A stretch of 64,000 nucleotides of DNA from VRUE01 sp963796705. GTDB taxonomy: Bacteria; Actinomycetota; Thermoleophilia; Solirubrobacterales; 70-9. The notes below the pieces were generated by a model. The model saw only the letters and a program-made list of their open reading frames with translations, was not told the DNA's origin and did no database searches. Location of the stretch: contig CAWCMK010000002.1 of assembly GCA_963796705.1 (NCBI GenBank), positions 186,001 to 250,000 on the forward strand. Reading direction: 5' to 3'. A program made the position numbers and the translations under genes. Below are positions 41,526 through 49,676 of the stretch, piece by piece; position 1 is the stretch's first letter, and the number at the start of each line of letters is the position of its first letter.

Positions 41526-42094
41526 GTGCGGACGGCATCGCGACGGCCGGGCCTGGTGGCGCGGTGGAGGAGGCGCAGGCTTTCGCGGCCTTGGATCCAG
41601 CCTCGAGTCGCAGTCGCACGCTGATCTGGCAGGACCCCGTACCGACCGCCGCGGCGGGGGCGACGATGACGGGCCTCGAGTACATGCGGGCGGTGGTCGA
41701 GGGTCGGCTGCCACCGCCGCCGATCGCCGTGGTGATGCGCATGCGCCCGATCGAGCTCGCCGCGGGCCGGGCAATCTTTGAGGGTGAACCGGGAGAGGAG
41801 CACTACAACCCGATTGGGGTCGTGCATGGAGGCTATGCAGCTACCCTGCTCGACTCGGCACTTGGTTGCTGTGTGCACACCACCCTGCCGGCCGGGGTCG
41901 GCTATACCTCGCTGGGGCTCGAGGCCAAGTACGTGCGGCCGCTCACCCGGGACACCGGCCGGGTTCTCTGTGAGGCGAGCGTCCTCTACAGGGGCCGCAG
42001 GCAGGCCACCTCGGCGGCGACGCTGAGGGCCGCTGACTCGGGCAAGCTGCTGGCGCATGGAAGCGCGACCTGCATGATCATCGGCGCGGACTAG
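41522..42094 (+). CDS. PaaI-type hotdog-fold thioesterase
   Basis: 190 residues from GTG 41522. The hotdog core is FEGEPGEEHYNPIGVVHGGYAATLLDSALG, with the catalytic-type N-P-x-G-x-x-H-G-G segment, followed by YTSLGLEAKYVRPLTRDTGR and RRQATSAATLRAADSGKLLAHGSATCMI. These enzymes hydrolyse acyl- or phenylacyl-CoA thioesters and rescue trapped CoA. The N-terminal 45 residues are Ala-rich and variable. Divergent from the HxlR regulator that probably represses it; convergent with pepA with a 4-base overlap. Confidence 0.85.
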   Translation: MSADGIATAGPGGAVEEAQAFAALDPASSRSRTLIWQDPVPTAAAGATMTGLEYMRAVVEGRLPPPPIAVVMRMRPIELAAGRAIFEGEPGEEHYNPIGVVHGGYAATLLDSALGCCVHTTLPAGVGYTSLGLEAKYVRPLTRDTGRVLCEASVLYRGRRQATSAATLRAADSGKLLAHGSATCMIIGAD

Positions 42095-43533
42095 GTCTGC
42101 GCGGCCGAGCCGCGGGCGAGCTCGACGAGCAGCCGGACGCCAAAGCCACTGGCATCGTTGCCGGTGTACTCACGGCCGACATCCCAGGCTGTCCCGGCGA
42201 TGTCGACGTGGGCCCACGGCGTTTCGCCAACGAACTCCTCGAGGAAGGAGCCGGCATAGATCGTGCCGGCCTTGCGCTTCGCGGAGGCGTTGGTGAGGTC
42301 GGCAACCGTGCCCTTGGTCAGCTCCTTGTACTCAGGATGCAGCGGCAGTCTCCAGACGAGCTCTCCGGTCGCCCCGGCGGCGGACTCGACCGCAGTGGCG
42401 AGCTCGTCGTCGTTGGCAATCAGTGCCGCGTAGGTCGAGCCGAGCGCGATCACCGCCGCCCCCGTCAGGGTCGCCAGATCGATGATCCGCTCGGCGCCAA
42501 GCTCAACCGCGTAAGCCAGCGCGTCGGCGAGGATCAGGCGTCCCTCGGCATCGGTGTTGTTCACCTCGACGGTCTTGCCGTTGTACTGGGTGATCACATC
42601 CCCCGGTTTGACGGCGGTGCCCGAGGGCATGTTCTCGGTCGCTGGAACGACCGCGACCAGCTCGACCGGCAGCTGAAGCTCGGCGATCGCAGCGAGCGCC
42701 TCGAGCACCGCCGCCGCTCCCGACATGTCCATCTTCATCTCCTGCATGCCGGCCGAGGGCTTGATCGAGATGCCGCCGGTATCGAAGGTCACCCCCTTTC
42801 CGACAAACCCGAGTGTCGGGCCGGCACCACCACCCGAGTAGCGCAGCACGATCAGCCGAGGCTCCTCGGCGCTTCCCTTGCTGACCGCGACCAGCCCTCC
42901 CATCTCCTTGGCGGTAATCTCCTCCCGCCCGAGGACCTCGGCCGAAACAGCGGCATGGTCGGCGGCGATCTGTTCAGCGCGCGAGGCGAGAAAGGACGGC
43001 GTCGCGACGTTGGACGGAAGGCTCTGCAGGTCCCGGGCCCTGTTTTGGGCGGTCGCACAGGCCGATGCCCTCTCAGCCGCCCCAGCGAGGCTCGGGGGAC
43101 CGAGCAGTGTCAGGGAGTCGAGGGCCACCGGCGGCGGGTTCGCGGGATCCGGGGTCAAGAAGCGGTCGAAGCGATAGGCGCCGAGGATCGTGCCGGTGAT
43201 CAGCGCCGCGACGATCTCCTCCTCATCGCCGCCGTCAGGGAGCATCCATGCGAGTGCGGCGAAATCAAGTGTGGCCGCCTGCTTGGCGGCCAGGGCGGCC
43301 GCCACCCGGGCCCGCTCGGGGTCAAGCTCCTGCCGTTTGCCGAGGCCGACCGCTAGGGCCCGGGATGGGTTCTGGGGGTGCAGCATCGTGAGCTTCTTGA
43401 AGCCGCCCCTCGCTTCCGCGGCGCCGGCGGCGGCGGCGAGGCTCCTCGGCAGCTCGCCGTCCTCGAAGAGGCCGACGACGAGCAGCTCTGCATCGAGCTC
43501 TGCCGGATCCGCCTGTGTGACTTCGACCTTCAC
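42091..43533 (-). CDS. pepA: Leucyl aminopeptidase (M17)
   Basis: 480 residues. The catalytic domain shows VGKGVTFDTGGISIKPSAGM and MKMDMSGAAAVLEAL (metal ligands and active-site Lys) and the family signature NTDAEGRLILADALAYA. The N-terminal macro-like domain is shorter on motifs. M17 enzymes are hexameric two-metal aminopeptidases that remove N-terminal residues, mainly Leu, in peptide turnover. Monocistronic; its end overlaps the thioesterase stop from the opposite strand by 4 bases. Confidence 0.94.
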   Translation of the reverse strand: MKVEVTQADPAELDAELLVVGLFEDGELPRSLAAAAGAAEARGGFKKLTMLHPQNPSRALAVGLGKRQELDPERARVAAALAAKQAATLDFAALAWMLPDGGDEEEIVAALITGTILGAYRFDRFLTPDPANPPPVALDSLTLLGPPSLAGAAERASACATAQNRARDLQSLPSNVATPSFLASRAEQIAADHAAVSAEVLGREEITAKEMGGLVAVSKGSAEEPRLIVLRYSGGGAGPTLGFVGKGVTFDTGGISIKPSAGMQEMKMDMSGAAAVLEALAAIAELQLPVELVAVVPATENMPSGTAVKPGDVITQYNGKTVEVNNTDAEGRLILADALAYAVELGAERIIDLATLTGAAVIALGSTYAALIANDDELATAVESAAGATGELVWRLPLHPEYKELTKGTVADLTNASAKRKAGTIYAGSFLEEFVGETPWAHVDIAGTAWDVGREYTGNDASGFGVRLLVELARGSAAQT

Positions 43534-43654
43534 GGGAGGGCGAGTCTATGCGCTAGATCACGCTGGCCCTGGGGGACCCCCGCTATCTTTCGCACCGGGC
43601 CAATGGCCCACACCGAGCCGAGACCCGGCATACCCCGAGAACGAAAGGCAGCAG

Positions 43655-44839
43655 ATGCCCAGCACAGTGATCCTTGGAACCGCGCGGACCCCCTTCGGCA
43701 AGATGGGCGGAGCCCTCTCCTCATTGGACGCCACCGACCTCGGCGGTCACGTGATCGAGGCCGCTTTGGAGCGCTCCGACGTCGCCCCCGAGCAGGTCCA
43801 GCAGGTCGTGTTCGGGCAGGTCCTGCAGGCCGGCCAGGGCCAGATCCCGTCCCGCCAGGCGCAGATCAAGGGGGGGATCCCCAAGGAGGTCCCCTCGGAG
43901 ACCGTCAACAAGGTCTGCGCCTCGGGCATGCGTTCGATCGGGATCGCCGACCAGGCGATCCGCGCCGGCGATACGGAGCTCGCGGTGACCGGCGGCATGG
44001 AGTCGATGAGCAAGGCCCCATACCTGCTGCCGGGTGCCCGCTTCGGCTTTCGCATGGGCGACGTCAAGGCGATCGACGCGATGACCCACGACGGACTCAC
44101 CAACCCCTTCACCGACAAGCAGATGATCAACGAGGCGAGCGAGGTCTCCAACGAGCTGGAGATCACGCGCGCCGACATGGACCGCTTTGCCGAGCGCTCG
44201 CACCGGCTTGCCGCCGAGGCGACAGACGCCGGCCGTCTGGCAGAGGAGATCGTTGGCGTGACCGTCAAGTCGCGCAAGGGAGAGCACACCGTTGAGGCCG
44301 ATGAGGCGATCCGGCCCGACACGACTGTCGAGACGCTCGCCAAGCTGAAGGCGATCGGCGGCGAGGAGGCAACGCACACCGCCGGCAACGCCCCCGGCGT
44401 CAACGACGGTGCCGGCGCGGTGCTCGTCGCCTCCTCGGAGTGGGCGGAGAGGGAAGGTCGTCGCCCGCTGGCTCGGATCATCTCCTATGGGACCGTGGCC
44501 GATGACTTCCCCTACCTGGCGAGGACACCGGCCAGGGCGGCCAGGCAGGCGCTTGAGAAGGTTGGCAAGAGCCCCGAGGAGGTTGATCTTTGGGAGATCA
44601 ATGAGGCCTTCGCCTCGGTCGCCCTCAACTCCGTGCGGATGCTCGGCGTCGATGAGGAGAAGGTCAATGTGAACGGCGGCGCAATCGCGCTCGGCCACCC
44701 GATCGGCGCTTCCGGGGCCCGCATCGTCGGTGCTCTCGTGCACGAGCTCGGCCGCCGTGGCGGCGGTCTCGGGGTCGCGGCGATCTGCTCCGGCGGCGGC
44801 CAGGGCGACGCGATCGTGATCGAGGTCGACGGCTCCTAG
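43655..44839 (+). CDS. Acetyl-CoA acetyltransferase (thiolase)
   Basis: 394 residues from ATG 43655. All thiolase residues are seen: nucleophile Cys in ETVNKVCASGMRSIGIAD, the His in NVNGGAIALGHPIGASGARI, and the second Cys in AAICSGGGQGDAIVIE, as well as WEINEAFASVALNSV. Degradative or biosynthetic use cannot be told apart from the sequence; the fatty-acid and propionate context favours beta-oxidation or acetoacetyl-CoA turnover. The HAD-phosphatase gene follows after 12 bases. Confidence 0.93.
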   Translation: MPSTVILGTARTPFGKMGGALSSLDATDLGGHVIEAALERSDVAPEQVQQVVFGQVLQAGQGQIPSRQAQIKGGIPKEVPSETVNKVCASGMRSIGIADQAIRAGDTELAVTGGMESMSKAPYLLPGARFGFRMGDVKAIDAMTHDGLTNPFTDKQMINEASEVSNELEITRADMDRFAERSHRLAAEATDAGRLAEEIVGVTVKSRKGEHTVEADEAIRPDTTVETLAKLKAIGGEEATHTAGNAPGVNDGAGAVLVASSEWAEREGRRPLARIISYGTVADDFPYLARTPARAARQALEKVGKSPEEVDLWEINEAFASVALNSVRMLGVDEEKVNVNGGAIALGHPIGASGARIVGALVHELGRRGGGLGVAAICSGGGQGDAIVIEVDGS

Positions 44840-44851
44840 CCAAGGTCCAGG

Positions 44852-45613
44852 GTGGCTCTGCCTCGCGCGGCAGCATTCTTCGATCTGGACAAGACCCTGA
44901 TGGCGGGGTCCTCGGGAATGCCGTTCGCGCGAGTCGCGATGCGTCACGGCATCGTCTCCCGCCGGCAGCTGCTCAGCTGGGGAGTCGAGCATCTGCGCTA
45001 CCGACTGCGCGGGACCACGGACGAGCGCACCGCCGACGTCCTGCGCCAGGTACGTGAACTGATCGCGGGCGTCCCGGCGCGCGAGATCGAGCGGATGAAC
45101 CCGGAGATCATGGCCGCGGTGCTGCCGCGGGTCTACCCCCAGATGCTGGAGGAGGTCCACGCGCACCAGGACGCCGGCCGCGCCACCTTTATCGTCAGCG
45201 CGGCAGGCAACGGCGTGGTCGAGCCGCTTGCCCAAGTCCTCGGAATGGACGGTGGGATCGGCACGCGCTATGAGGTGGACGAGGGGGGAGCCTTCACCGG
45301 CCGCTTCGAGGGCCCGTTTGTCTACGGCCCGGGCAAGGTGGAGGCGATGCGCGCCTTCGCCGCCGAGCACGACATCGAGCTGTCTGACTCCTACGCCTAC
45401 TCGGACTCGCGGTCGGATTTGCCGATGCTGGAAGCAGTTGGGCATCCGGTCGTCGTCAATCCGGACCCCGGTCTGGCAGCGATCGCCAAGCGCGAGGGAT
45501 GGCAGACGATGCACTTTGAGCGCCTAGGGCGTCGACTTGCGATCGGCGTCGCCGCGCTGCTAGCGGCTGCGGTCGGGTGGGGCGGCTCACGCTTCGCCGC
45601 GCGCCGCGCCTAG
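44852..45613 (+). CDS. HAD-IB family phosphatase
   Basis: 253 residues from GTG 44852. Motif I FFDLDKTLMAGSSG (nucleophile Asp11), a helical cap (about 40-110), motif II FIVSAAGNG, motif III Lys in GPGKVEAMRAFA and motif IV YSDSRSDLPMLEAVG. This layout is that of SerB/phosphoserine-phosphatase-like enzymes with a 1-acylglycerol-phosphate-phosphatase-like flavour. A hydrophobic stretch near the C-terminus (GVAALLAAAVGWGG) may tether it to the membrane. It lies between thiolase and methylmalonyl-CoA mutase genes in one probable transcript. Confidence 0.85.
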   Translation: MALPRAAAFFDLDKTLMAGSSGMPFARVAMRHGIVSRRQLLSWGVEHLRYRLRGTTDERTADVLRQVRELIAGVPAREIERMNPEIMAAVLPRVYPQMLEEVHAHQDAGRATFIVSAAGNGVVEPLAQVLGMDGGIGTRYEVDEGGAFTGRFEGPFVYGPGKVEAMRAFAAEHDIELSDSYAYSDSRSDLPMLEAVGHPVVVNPDPGLAAIAKREGWQTMHFERLGRRLAIGVAALLAAAVGWGGSRFAARRA

Positions 45614-45626
45614 ACTGATCTGTGAG

Positions 45627-47249
45627 ATGGCGACCGATCCGAAGCGGCGGCCCCAGTACGCGGAGCGCGAGGCCGAGTTCTCGTCGATATCGGGGCACCA
45701 GATCGAGCCGCTCTACACGGCAGAGGAGCTGCCCGCGGGAGCGGAGGAGCGAATTGGCCAGCCCGGCGAGTACCCGTTCACCAGAGGCCCCTACGCGTCG
45801 ATGTACCGAGGGAAGCTGTGGACGATGCGCCAGTTCGCCGGCTTCGGCACGGTCGAGGAGACGAACAAGCGCTTCCACTATCTGCTCGATCAAGGCCAGA
45901 CCGGGCTCTCGACAGCCTTCGACATGCCGACCCTGATGGGCTATGACTCCGACCACTCGCGCAGCCTTGGGGAGGTCGGACGCGAGGGTGTCGCGGTCGA
46001 CAGCCTCGACGATATGGAGCAGCTCTTCGAAGGGATCCCGCTTGCCGGGGTGACGACGTCGATGACGGTCAACGCTCCGGCGGCGATCCTGCTGGCCTTC
46101 TATGTGCTCGTCGGCGAGAGGCAGGGGGTGCCACCGGAGAAGCTCGGCGGCACGATCCAGACCGACATCCTCAAGGAGTACATCGCCCAGAAGGAGTGGT
46201 GCTTCCCGATCGAGCCGGCGATGCGCTTGGTCACCGACATGGTCGAGTGGTGCACCGAGAACATGCCGCGCTGGCATCCCGTTTCGATCTCCGGCTACCA
46301 CATCCGCGAGGCGGGGTCCACCGCCCAGCAGGAGCTCGCCTTCACCCTCAAGGACGGCTTCACCTACGTCGAGCGTGCGCTCGAACGCGGTCTTGAGGTG
46401 GACGACTTTGCCCCGCGTCTCTCCTTCTTCTTCAACGCACACATCGACTTCTTTGAGGAGATCGCCAAGTATCGGGCGGCCCGTCGGATCTGGGCGCGAG
46501 AGTTGCGCGAGACCTACGGAGCCAGGCGCGATGAGTCGATGCGATTGCGCTTCCACGCGCAGACCGCGGGCGTCTCCCTGACCGCCCAGCAGCCGCTCAA
46601 CAACGTCGTGAGGACCTCCTTGGAGGCGCTGGCGGCGGTGCTCGGGGGCACTCAGTCTCTCCACACCAACTCCTTCGACGAGGCCCTGGCACTGCCCACC
46701 GAGGAGGCGGTGCGGGTCGCGTTGCGCACGCAGCAGATCATCGCCCTGGAGTCCGGCGCGCCGAACACGGCCGACCCGCTCGGCGGCTCCTGGTTCGTTG
46801 AGAGGCTGACCGATGAGATGGAGGCGGCGGCCTACGATTACTTCGCCCGCATCGACGAGCTCGGCGGGATGGTTGAGGCGATCCGTGCCAATTTCCCCCA
46901 GCGCGAGATCGCCGATGCCGCCTTCATCTATCAGCGTGCGCTCGACGAGCGCCGGCGGATCGTGGTCGGTGTCAACGACTTCACTGAAGCTAACGAACCG
47001 GAGACGCCGATCCTGCGCATCGACCCGACACTGGAGCGCAAGCAGGTCGGCCGCTTGCAGGCGACCCGCGCCAGTCGGGACGGTGCCGCTGTCGAGGCCG
47101 CTCTGGGCCGTCTCCGGCTGGCGGCGGCGGGCGAGGCCAACCTGATGCCGGCGATCATTGAGGCTGCCCGGGCGCGGGCGACAGAGGGAGAGATGATCGC
47201 CGCGATGCAGGAGGTCTTCGGCACCTACACCGAGTCGCCCGTCTTCTGA
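45627..47249 (+). CDS. mutA: Methylmalonyl-CoA mutase, catalytic (large) subunit
   Basis: 540 residues, the length of a split mutase subunit without the B12 domain. YPFTRGPYASMYRGKLWTMR holds the Tyr typical of methylmalonyl-CoA (rather than isobutyryl- or 2-hydroxyisobutyryl-CoA) mutases; STAFDMPTLMGYDSD, ISGYHIREAGSTAQQELAF and HAQTAGVSLTAQQPLNN follow as TIM-barrel substrate and cofactor contacts. It interconverts methylmalonyl-CoA and succinyl-CoA, using adenosylcobalamin on the small subunit encoded 117 bases downstream. Related B12 mutases with other substrates are the main alternative. Confidence 0.93.
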   Translation: MATDPKRRPQYAEREAEFSSISGHQIEPLYTAEELPAGAEERIGQPGEYPFTRGPYASMYRGKLWTMRQFAGFGTVEETNKRFHYLLDQGQTGLSTAFDMPTLMGYDSDHSRSLGEVGREGVAVDSLDDMEQLFEGIPLAGVTTSMTVNAPAAILLAFYVLVGERQGVPPEKLGGTIQTDILKEYIAQKEWCFPIEPAMRLVTDMVEWCTENMPRWHPVSISGYHIREAGSTAQQELAFTLKDGFTYVERALERGLEVDDFAPRLSFFFNAHIDFFEEIAKYRAARRIWARELRETYGARRDESMRLRFHAQTAGVSLTAQQPLNNVVRTSLEALAAVLGGTQSLHTNSFDEALALPTEEAVRVALRTQQIIALESGAPNTADPLGGSWFVERLTDEMEAAAYDYFARIDELGGMVEAIRANFPQREIADAAFIYQRALDERRRIVVGVNDFTEANEPETPILRIDPTLERKQVGRLQATRASRDGAAVEAALGRLRLAAAGEANLMPAIIEAARARATEGEMIAAMQEVFGTYTESPVF

Positions 47250-47366
47250 GGCCAGGGGGTCGCCGAGCTGCGAGGCGCTACGCTTCCGCGCGCAGATGAG
47301 CGCGCAGAGAGTCAGCAGCGTCGCCCGTTGGTGGGGGCGCGAAGGAGTCAGGCGGGAAGTTTGACC

Positions 47367-47786
47367 ATGGAGGCAGCCACCGCCAGGAAGATCCGCGTCG
47401 TTGTCGCCAAGCCCGGCCTCGACGGGCACGATCGCGGTGCGAAGATCATCGCCCGGGCTCTGCGCGATGCCGGCATGGAGGTGATCTACACGGGCTTGCA
47501 CCAGACCCCTGAGCAGATCGCCGAGACCGTCATCCAAGAGGACGCGGACGCGGTCGGCCTTTCGATCCTCTCCGGCGCCCACATGACCCTCGTTCCCCGG
47601 GTGATCGAGCTGCTCGAATCGCAGGGGGTCGACGATGTCCTCGTGACGGTGGGGGGGACGATCCCGGCCGAGGACATCCCCGAGCTGAAGAAACTCGGCG
47701 TCGCCGAGGTCTTCACCCCCGGAGCCGGAACGGATGACATCGTCGCGTTCATCCGCGAGGGCGCCGCTGAACGCCATGGCGGATAG
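47367..47786 (+). CDS. mutB: Methylmalonyl-CoA mutase, cobalamin-binding (small) subunit
   Basis: 139 residues from ATG 47367. The B12 domain has DGHDRGAKIIARALRDAG (the D-x-H-x-x-G base-off motif), AVGLSILSGAHM and VTVGGTIPAEDIPEL. It is separate from the catalytic chain, as in archaeal and some bacterial enzymes, rather than fused as in E. coli or human mutase. Adjacent and on the same strand as the large subunit. The usual symbols for split subunits differ between organisms, so the name is by role. Confidence 0.9.
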   Translation: MEAATARKIRVVVAKPGLDGHDRGAKIIARALRDAGMEVIYTGLHQTPEQIAETVIQEDADAVGLSILSGAHMTLVPRVIELLESQGVDDVLVTVGGTIPAEDIPELKKLGVAEVFTPGAGTDDIVAFIREGAAERHGG

Positions 47787-47811
47787 CACACCGCCTCGTG
47801 CATAGATAGAC

Positions 47812-47829
47812 TGACTGACTAGTCAGTCA
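47812..47829. promoter_or_regulatory. Perfect 18-bp palindrome, FadR (TetR-type)-like operator
   Basis: TGACTGACTAGTCAGTCA, centred 33 bases before the etfB ORF start codon (TTG 47862). It fits the pattern TGAATGANTANTCATTCA of the Bacillus TetR-type FadR, which represses beta-oxidation genes including etfBA, at 16 of the fixed positions' equivalents except the C/A exchange in each half. The position suits repression of etfBA. Confidence 0.7.
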
Positions 47830-47861
47830 ACAGAGTAAACCGACGCCCCAAGGAGCTGAAC

Positions 47862-48653
47862 TTGAAGATCTGCGTCCTGGTCAAGGAGGTACCGGACGCC
47901 GCCGTCCAGAAGCGCATCGACCCCAACACGATGCGGCTGGACCGAAGCGGCGAGAAAAACCTCAATCCCTTTGATACCCACGCCATCGAGGCCGCCATGC
48001 AGATCAAGGAGGGCGGCGCGATCCCGGTCGAGGAGGTCATCGCGGTGACGATGGGCCCCGACTCCGCGGTCCGCGCTCTGCACAAGGCGGTTGCGCTCGG
48101 CGCCGACCGTTCCGTCCATCTCTCCGACGAGGCGCTGGCGGGCTCAGACGTTTGCGCCACCGGCTATGCATTGGCCAGGGTGCTCGAGGCCGAGAGCCCC
48201 GACCTGGTGCTCCTCGGCCAGCAATCCGATGACGGCGAGTGCTACACGATCGGCGCCGTCGTCGCCGATCACCTTCAGATGCCCTCGCTGACGCAGGTGA
48301 TCAAGATCGATGTGACCGACGGCAAGCTGCGCTGTGAGCGTCAGGCCGAGTACGGCTATGACACCGTCGAGGTCGAGCTGCCGGCCGTGATCAGTGTTGG
48401 CGATGCGATCAACGAGCCCCGCTACCCGAGTCTCAAAGCGATCATGGGGGCAAAAAAGAAACCGCTGGACGCGAAGGCGACCGGAGACCTTGGCATCGAC
48501 GGCGGCCTGGTTGGCGAAGCCGGATCAAAGACATCGGTTCTCTCACTCAACCCGCCCCCGGCCAAGGAGGCGGGCGAGATCATCGAGGACGAGGACACCA
48601 ACGAGACGGTCGAAAAGATCGTCGCCTGGCTTGACGAGAGGAAGCTGATCTAG
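47862..48653 (+). CDS. etfB: Electron transfer flavoprotein, beta subunit
   Basis: 263 residues from TTG 47862 behind AAGGAG. MKICVLVKEVPDAAVQKRID, NPFDTHAIEAAMQIKEGG, VTMGPDSAVRALHKAVALGADR and the recognition-loop region around GDAINEPRYPSLKAIMGAKKKP are classical EtfB; the last matches the peptide by which EtfB docks to acyl-CoA dehydrogenases. It accepts electrons from acyl-CoA dehydrogenases such as the one at 38046-39191. etfA begins at the next base after its stop. Confidence 0.94.
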   Translation: MKICVLVKEVPDAAVQKRIDPNTMRLDRSGEKNLNPFDTHAIEAAMQIKEGGAIPVEEVIAVTMGPDSAVRALHKAVALGADRSVHLSDEALAGSDVCATGYALARVLEAESPDLVLLGQQSDDGECYTIGAVVADHLQMPSLTQVIKIDVTDGKLRCERQAEYGYDTVEVELPAVISVGDAINEPRYPSLKAIMGAKKKPLDAKATGDLGIDGGLVGEAGSKTSVLSLNPPPAKEAGEIIEDEDTNETVEKIVAWLDERKLI

Positions 48654-49628
48654 ATGGCAGGCATCCTGACCTACGCCCTCCACGACGATGAGGGCAACTT
48701 CAACAAGAACTCGCTCGGGGCGATCAGCGAGTCGAGGAAACTCGCCGACCAGATCGGCGGCGAGGCTGCGGTGATCGTCGTCGGCGACATCGCCGACGAC
48801 GCCTGTGCTGGGCTCGGCAACTACGGCGCCGCCAAGGCCTACAGGGCCAAGGGCGTTCCAGAGGGGCTGGCGCAGCCGATCGTCGATGCAATGGCCAAGG
48901 TGATGCAGGACGAGGGCTTCAGCTACGCCCTGTTTGGCGGCGGCCTGCTCGGCTTCGAGATTGGTGCCGGCCTCACCGCCCGCCTGGGTGCCGGCGTGAC
49001 GATGGAGGTCACCCAGGTCAAGGTGCAGGACGGCAAGCTCGTCGCCGAGCGCCCGATCCTGCAGGACTCCCAGATCGCGGACGTGGGCTACGTAAGCGAG
49101 CCGGGGATCATCATCGGCCGCCTCAACGCTTTCGACGCCCAGCAGACAGATGGCAGGGCCGAGGTTGTCGACGTCGAGGTCGAGCTCTCGCCCTGGTCGA
49201 CCAAGGCGAAGATGGTCCAGCGTGGCGAGCAGCGCGGAGCCGACGTCAACATTGAGGACGCCGACATCCTCGTCGGCGGCGGCCGAGGCCTCGGCGCCGC
49301 CGAGGGCTTCGAGCTCTGCGAGGAACTCGCCGAGTCGATGGGCGGCGCCGTCGCCGCAACACGGGCAGTCGTCGACGCCGGCTGGTACCCCTATTCGGCC
49401 CAGATTGGTCAGACCGGCAAGACGGTGGCGCCGAAGCTCTACCTGGCTGCCGGGATCTCCGGCGCGATCCAGCACAAGGTCGGGATGCAGAGCTCGGAGA
49501 ACATCCTTGCGATCAACAAGGATCAGAACGCGCCGATTTTCGAGTTCTCCGACCTCGGCGTTGTCGGCGATCTTCACAAGATCCTGCCGAAGCTGACCGA
49601 GGCGATCAAAGCGAAGAAGGGAGGCTGA
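48654..49628 (+). CDS. etfA: Electron transfer flavoprotein, alpha subunit
   Basis: 324 residues. The C-terminal FAD domain has GGRGLGAAEGFELCEELAE, VDAGWYPYSAQIGQTGKTVAP and KLYLAAGISGAIQHKVGM, the EtfA signature. EtfA carries the redox-active FAD and passes electrons to ETF:quinone oxidoreductase, encoded 48 bases downstream. Its stop codon lies inside the left arm of a perfect hairpin. Confidence 0.95.
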   Translation: MAGILTYALHDDEGNFNKNSLGAISESRKLADQIGGEAAVIVVGDIADDACAGLGNYGAAKAYRAKGVPEGLAQPIVDAMAKVMQDEGFSYALFGGGLLGFEIGAGLTARLGAGVTMEVTQVKVQDGKLVAERPILQDSQIADVGYVSEPGIIIGRLNAFDAQQTDGRAEVVDVEVELSPWSTKAKMVQRGEQRGADVNIEDADILVGGGRGLGAAEGFELCEELAESMGGAVAATRAVVDAGWYPYSAQIGQTGKTVAPKLYLAAGISGAIQHKVGMQSSENILAINKDQNAPIFEFSDLGVVGDLHKILPKLTEAIKAKKGG

Positions 49629-49645
49629 GCCGCAGGCTCAGCCTC
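49621..49645 (+). terminator. Perfect 11-bp stem hairpin overlapping the etfA stop
   Basis: GAGGCTGAGCC (49621-49631), loop GCA, GGCTCAGCCTC (49635-49645), followed by GCCTCATTTCTTCCT. The T-tract is weak, so it may be a partial terminator or an mRNA-stabilising end that sets etfBA expression above that of the next gene. Confidence 0.6.
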
Positions 49646-49676
49646 GCCTCATTTCTTCCTCCCAAGGAGTCAACAG

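Noticed and set aside
43721..47789. Very long minus-strand frames (597 and 777 codons) opposite thiolase, HAD and mutase genes
   Set aside because: Antisense to well-identified genes in GC-rich DNA with biased third positions; their translations are low-complexity Arg/Gly/Asp/Leu and match no family.
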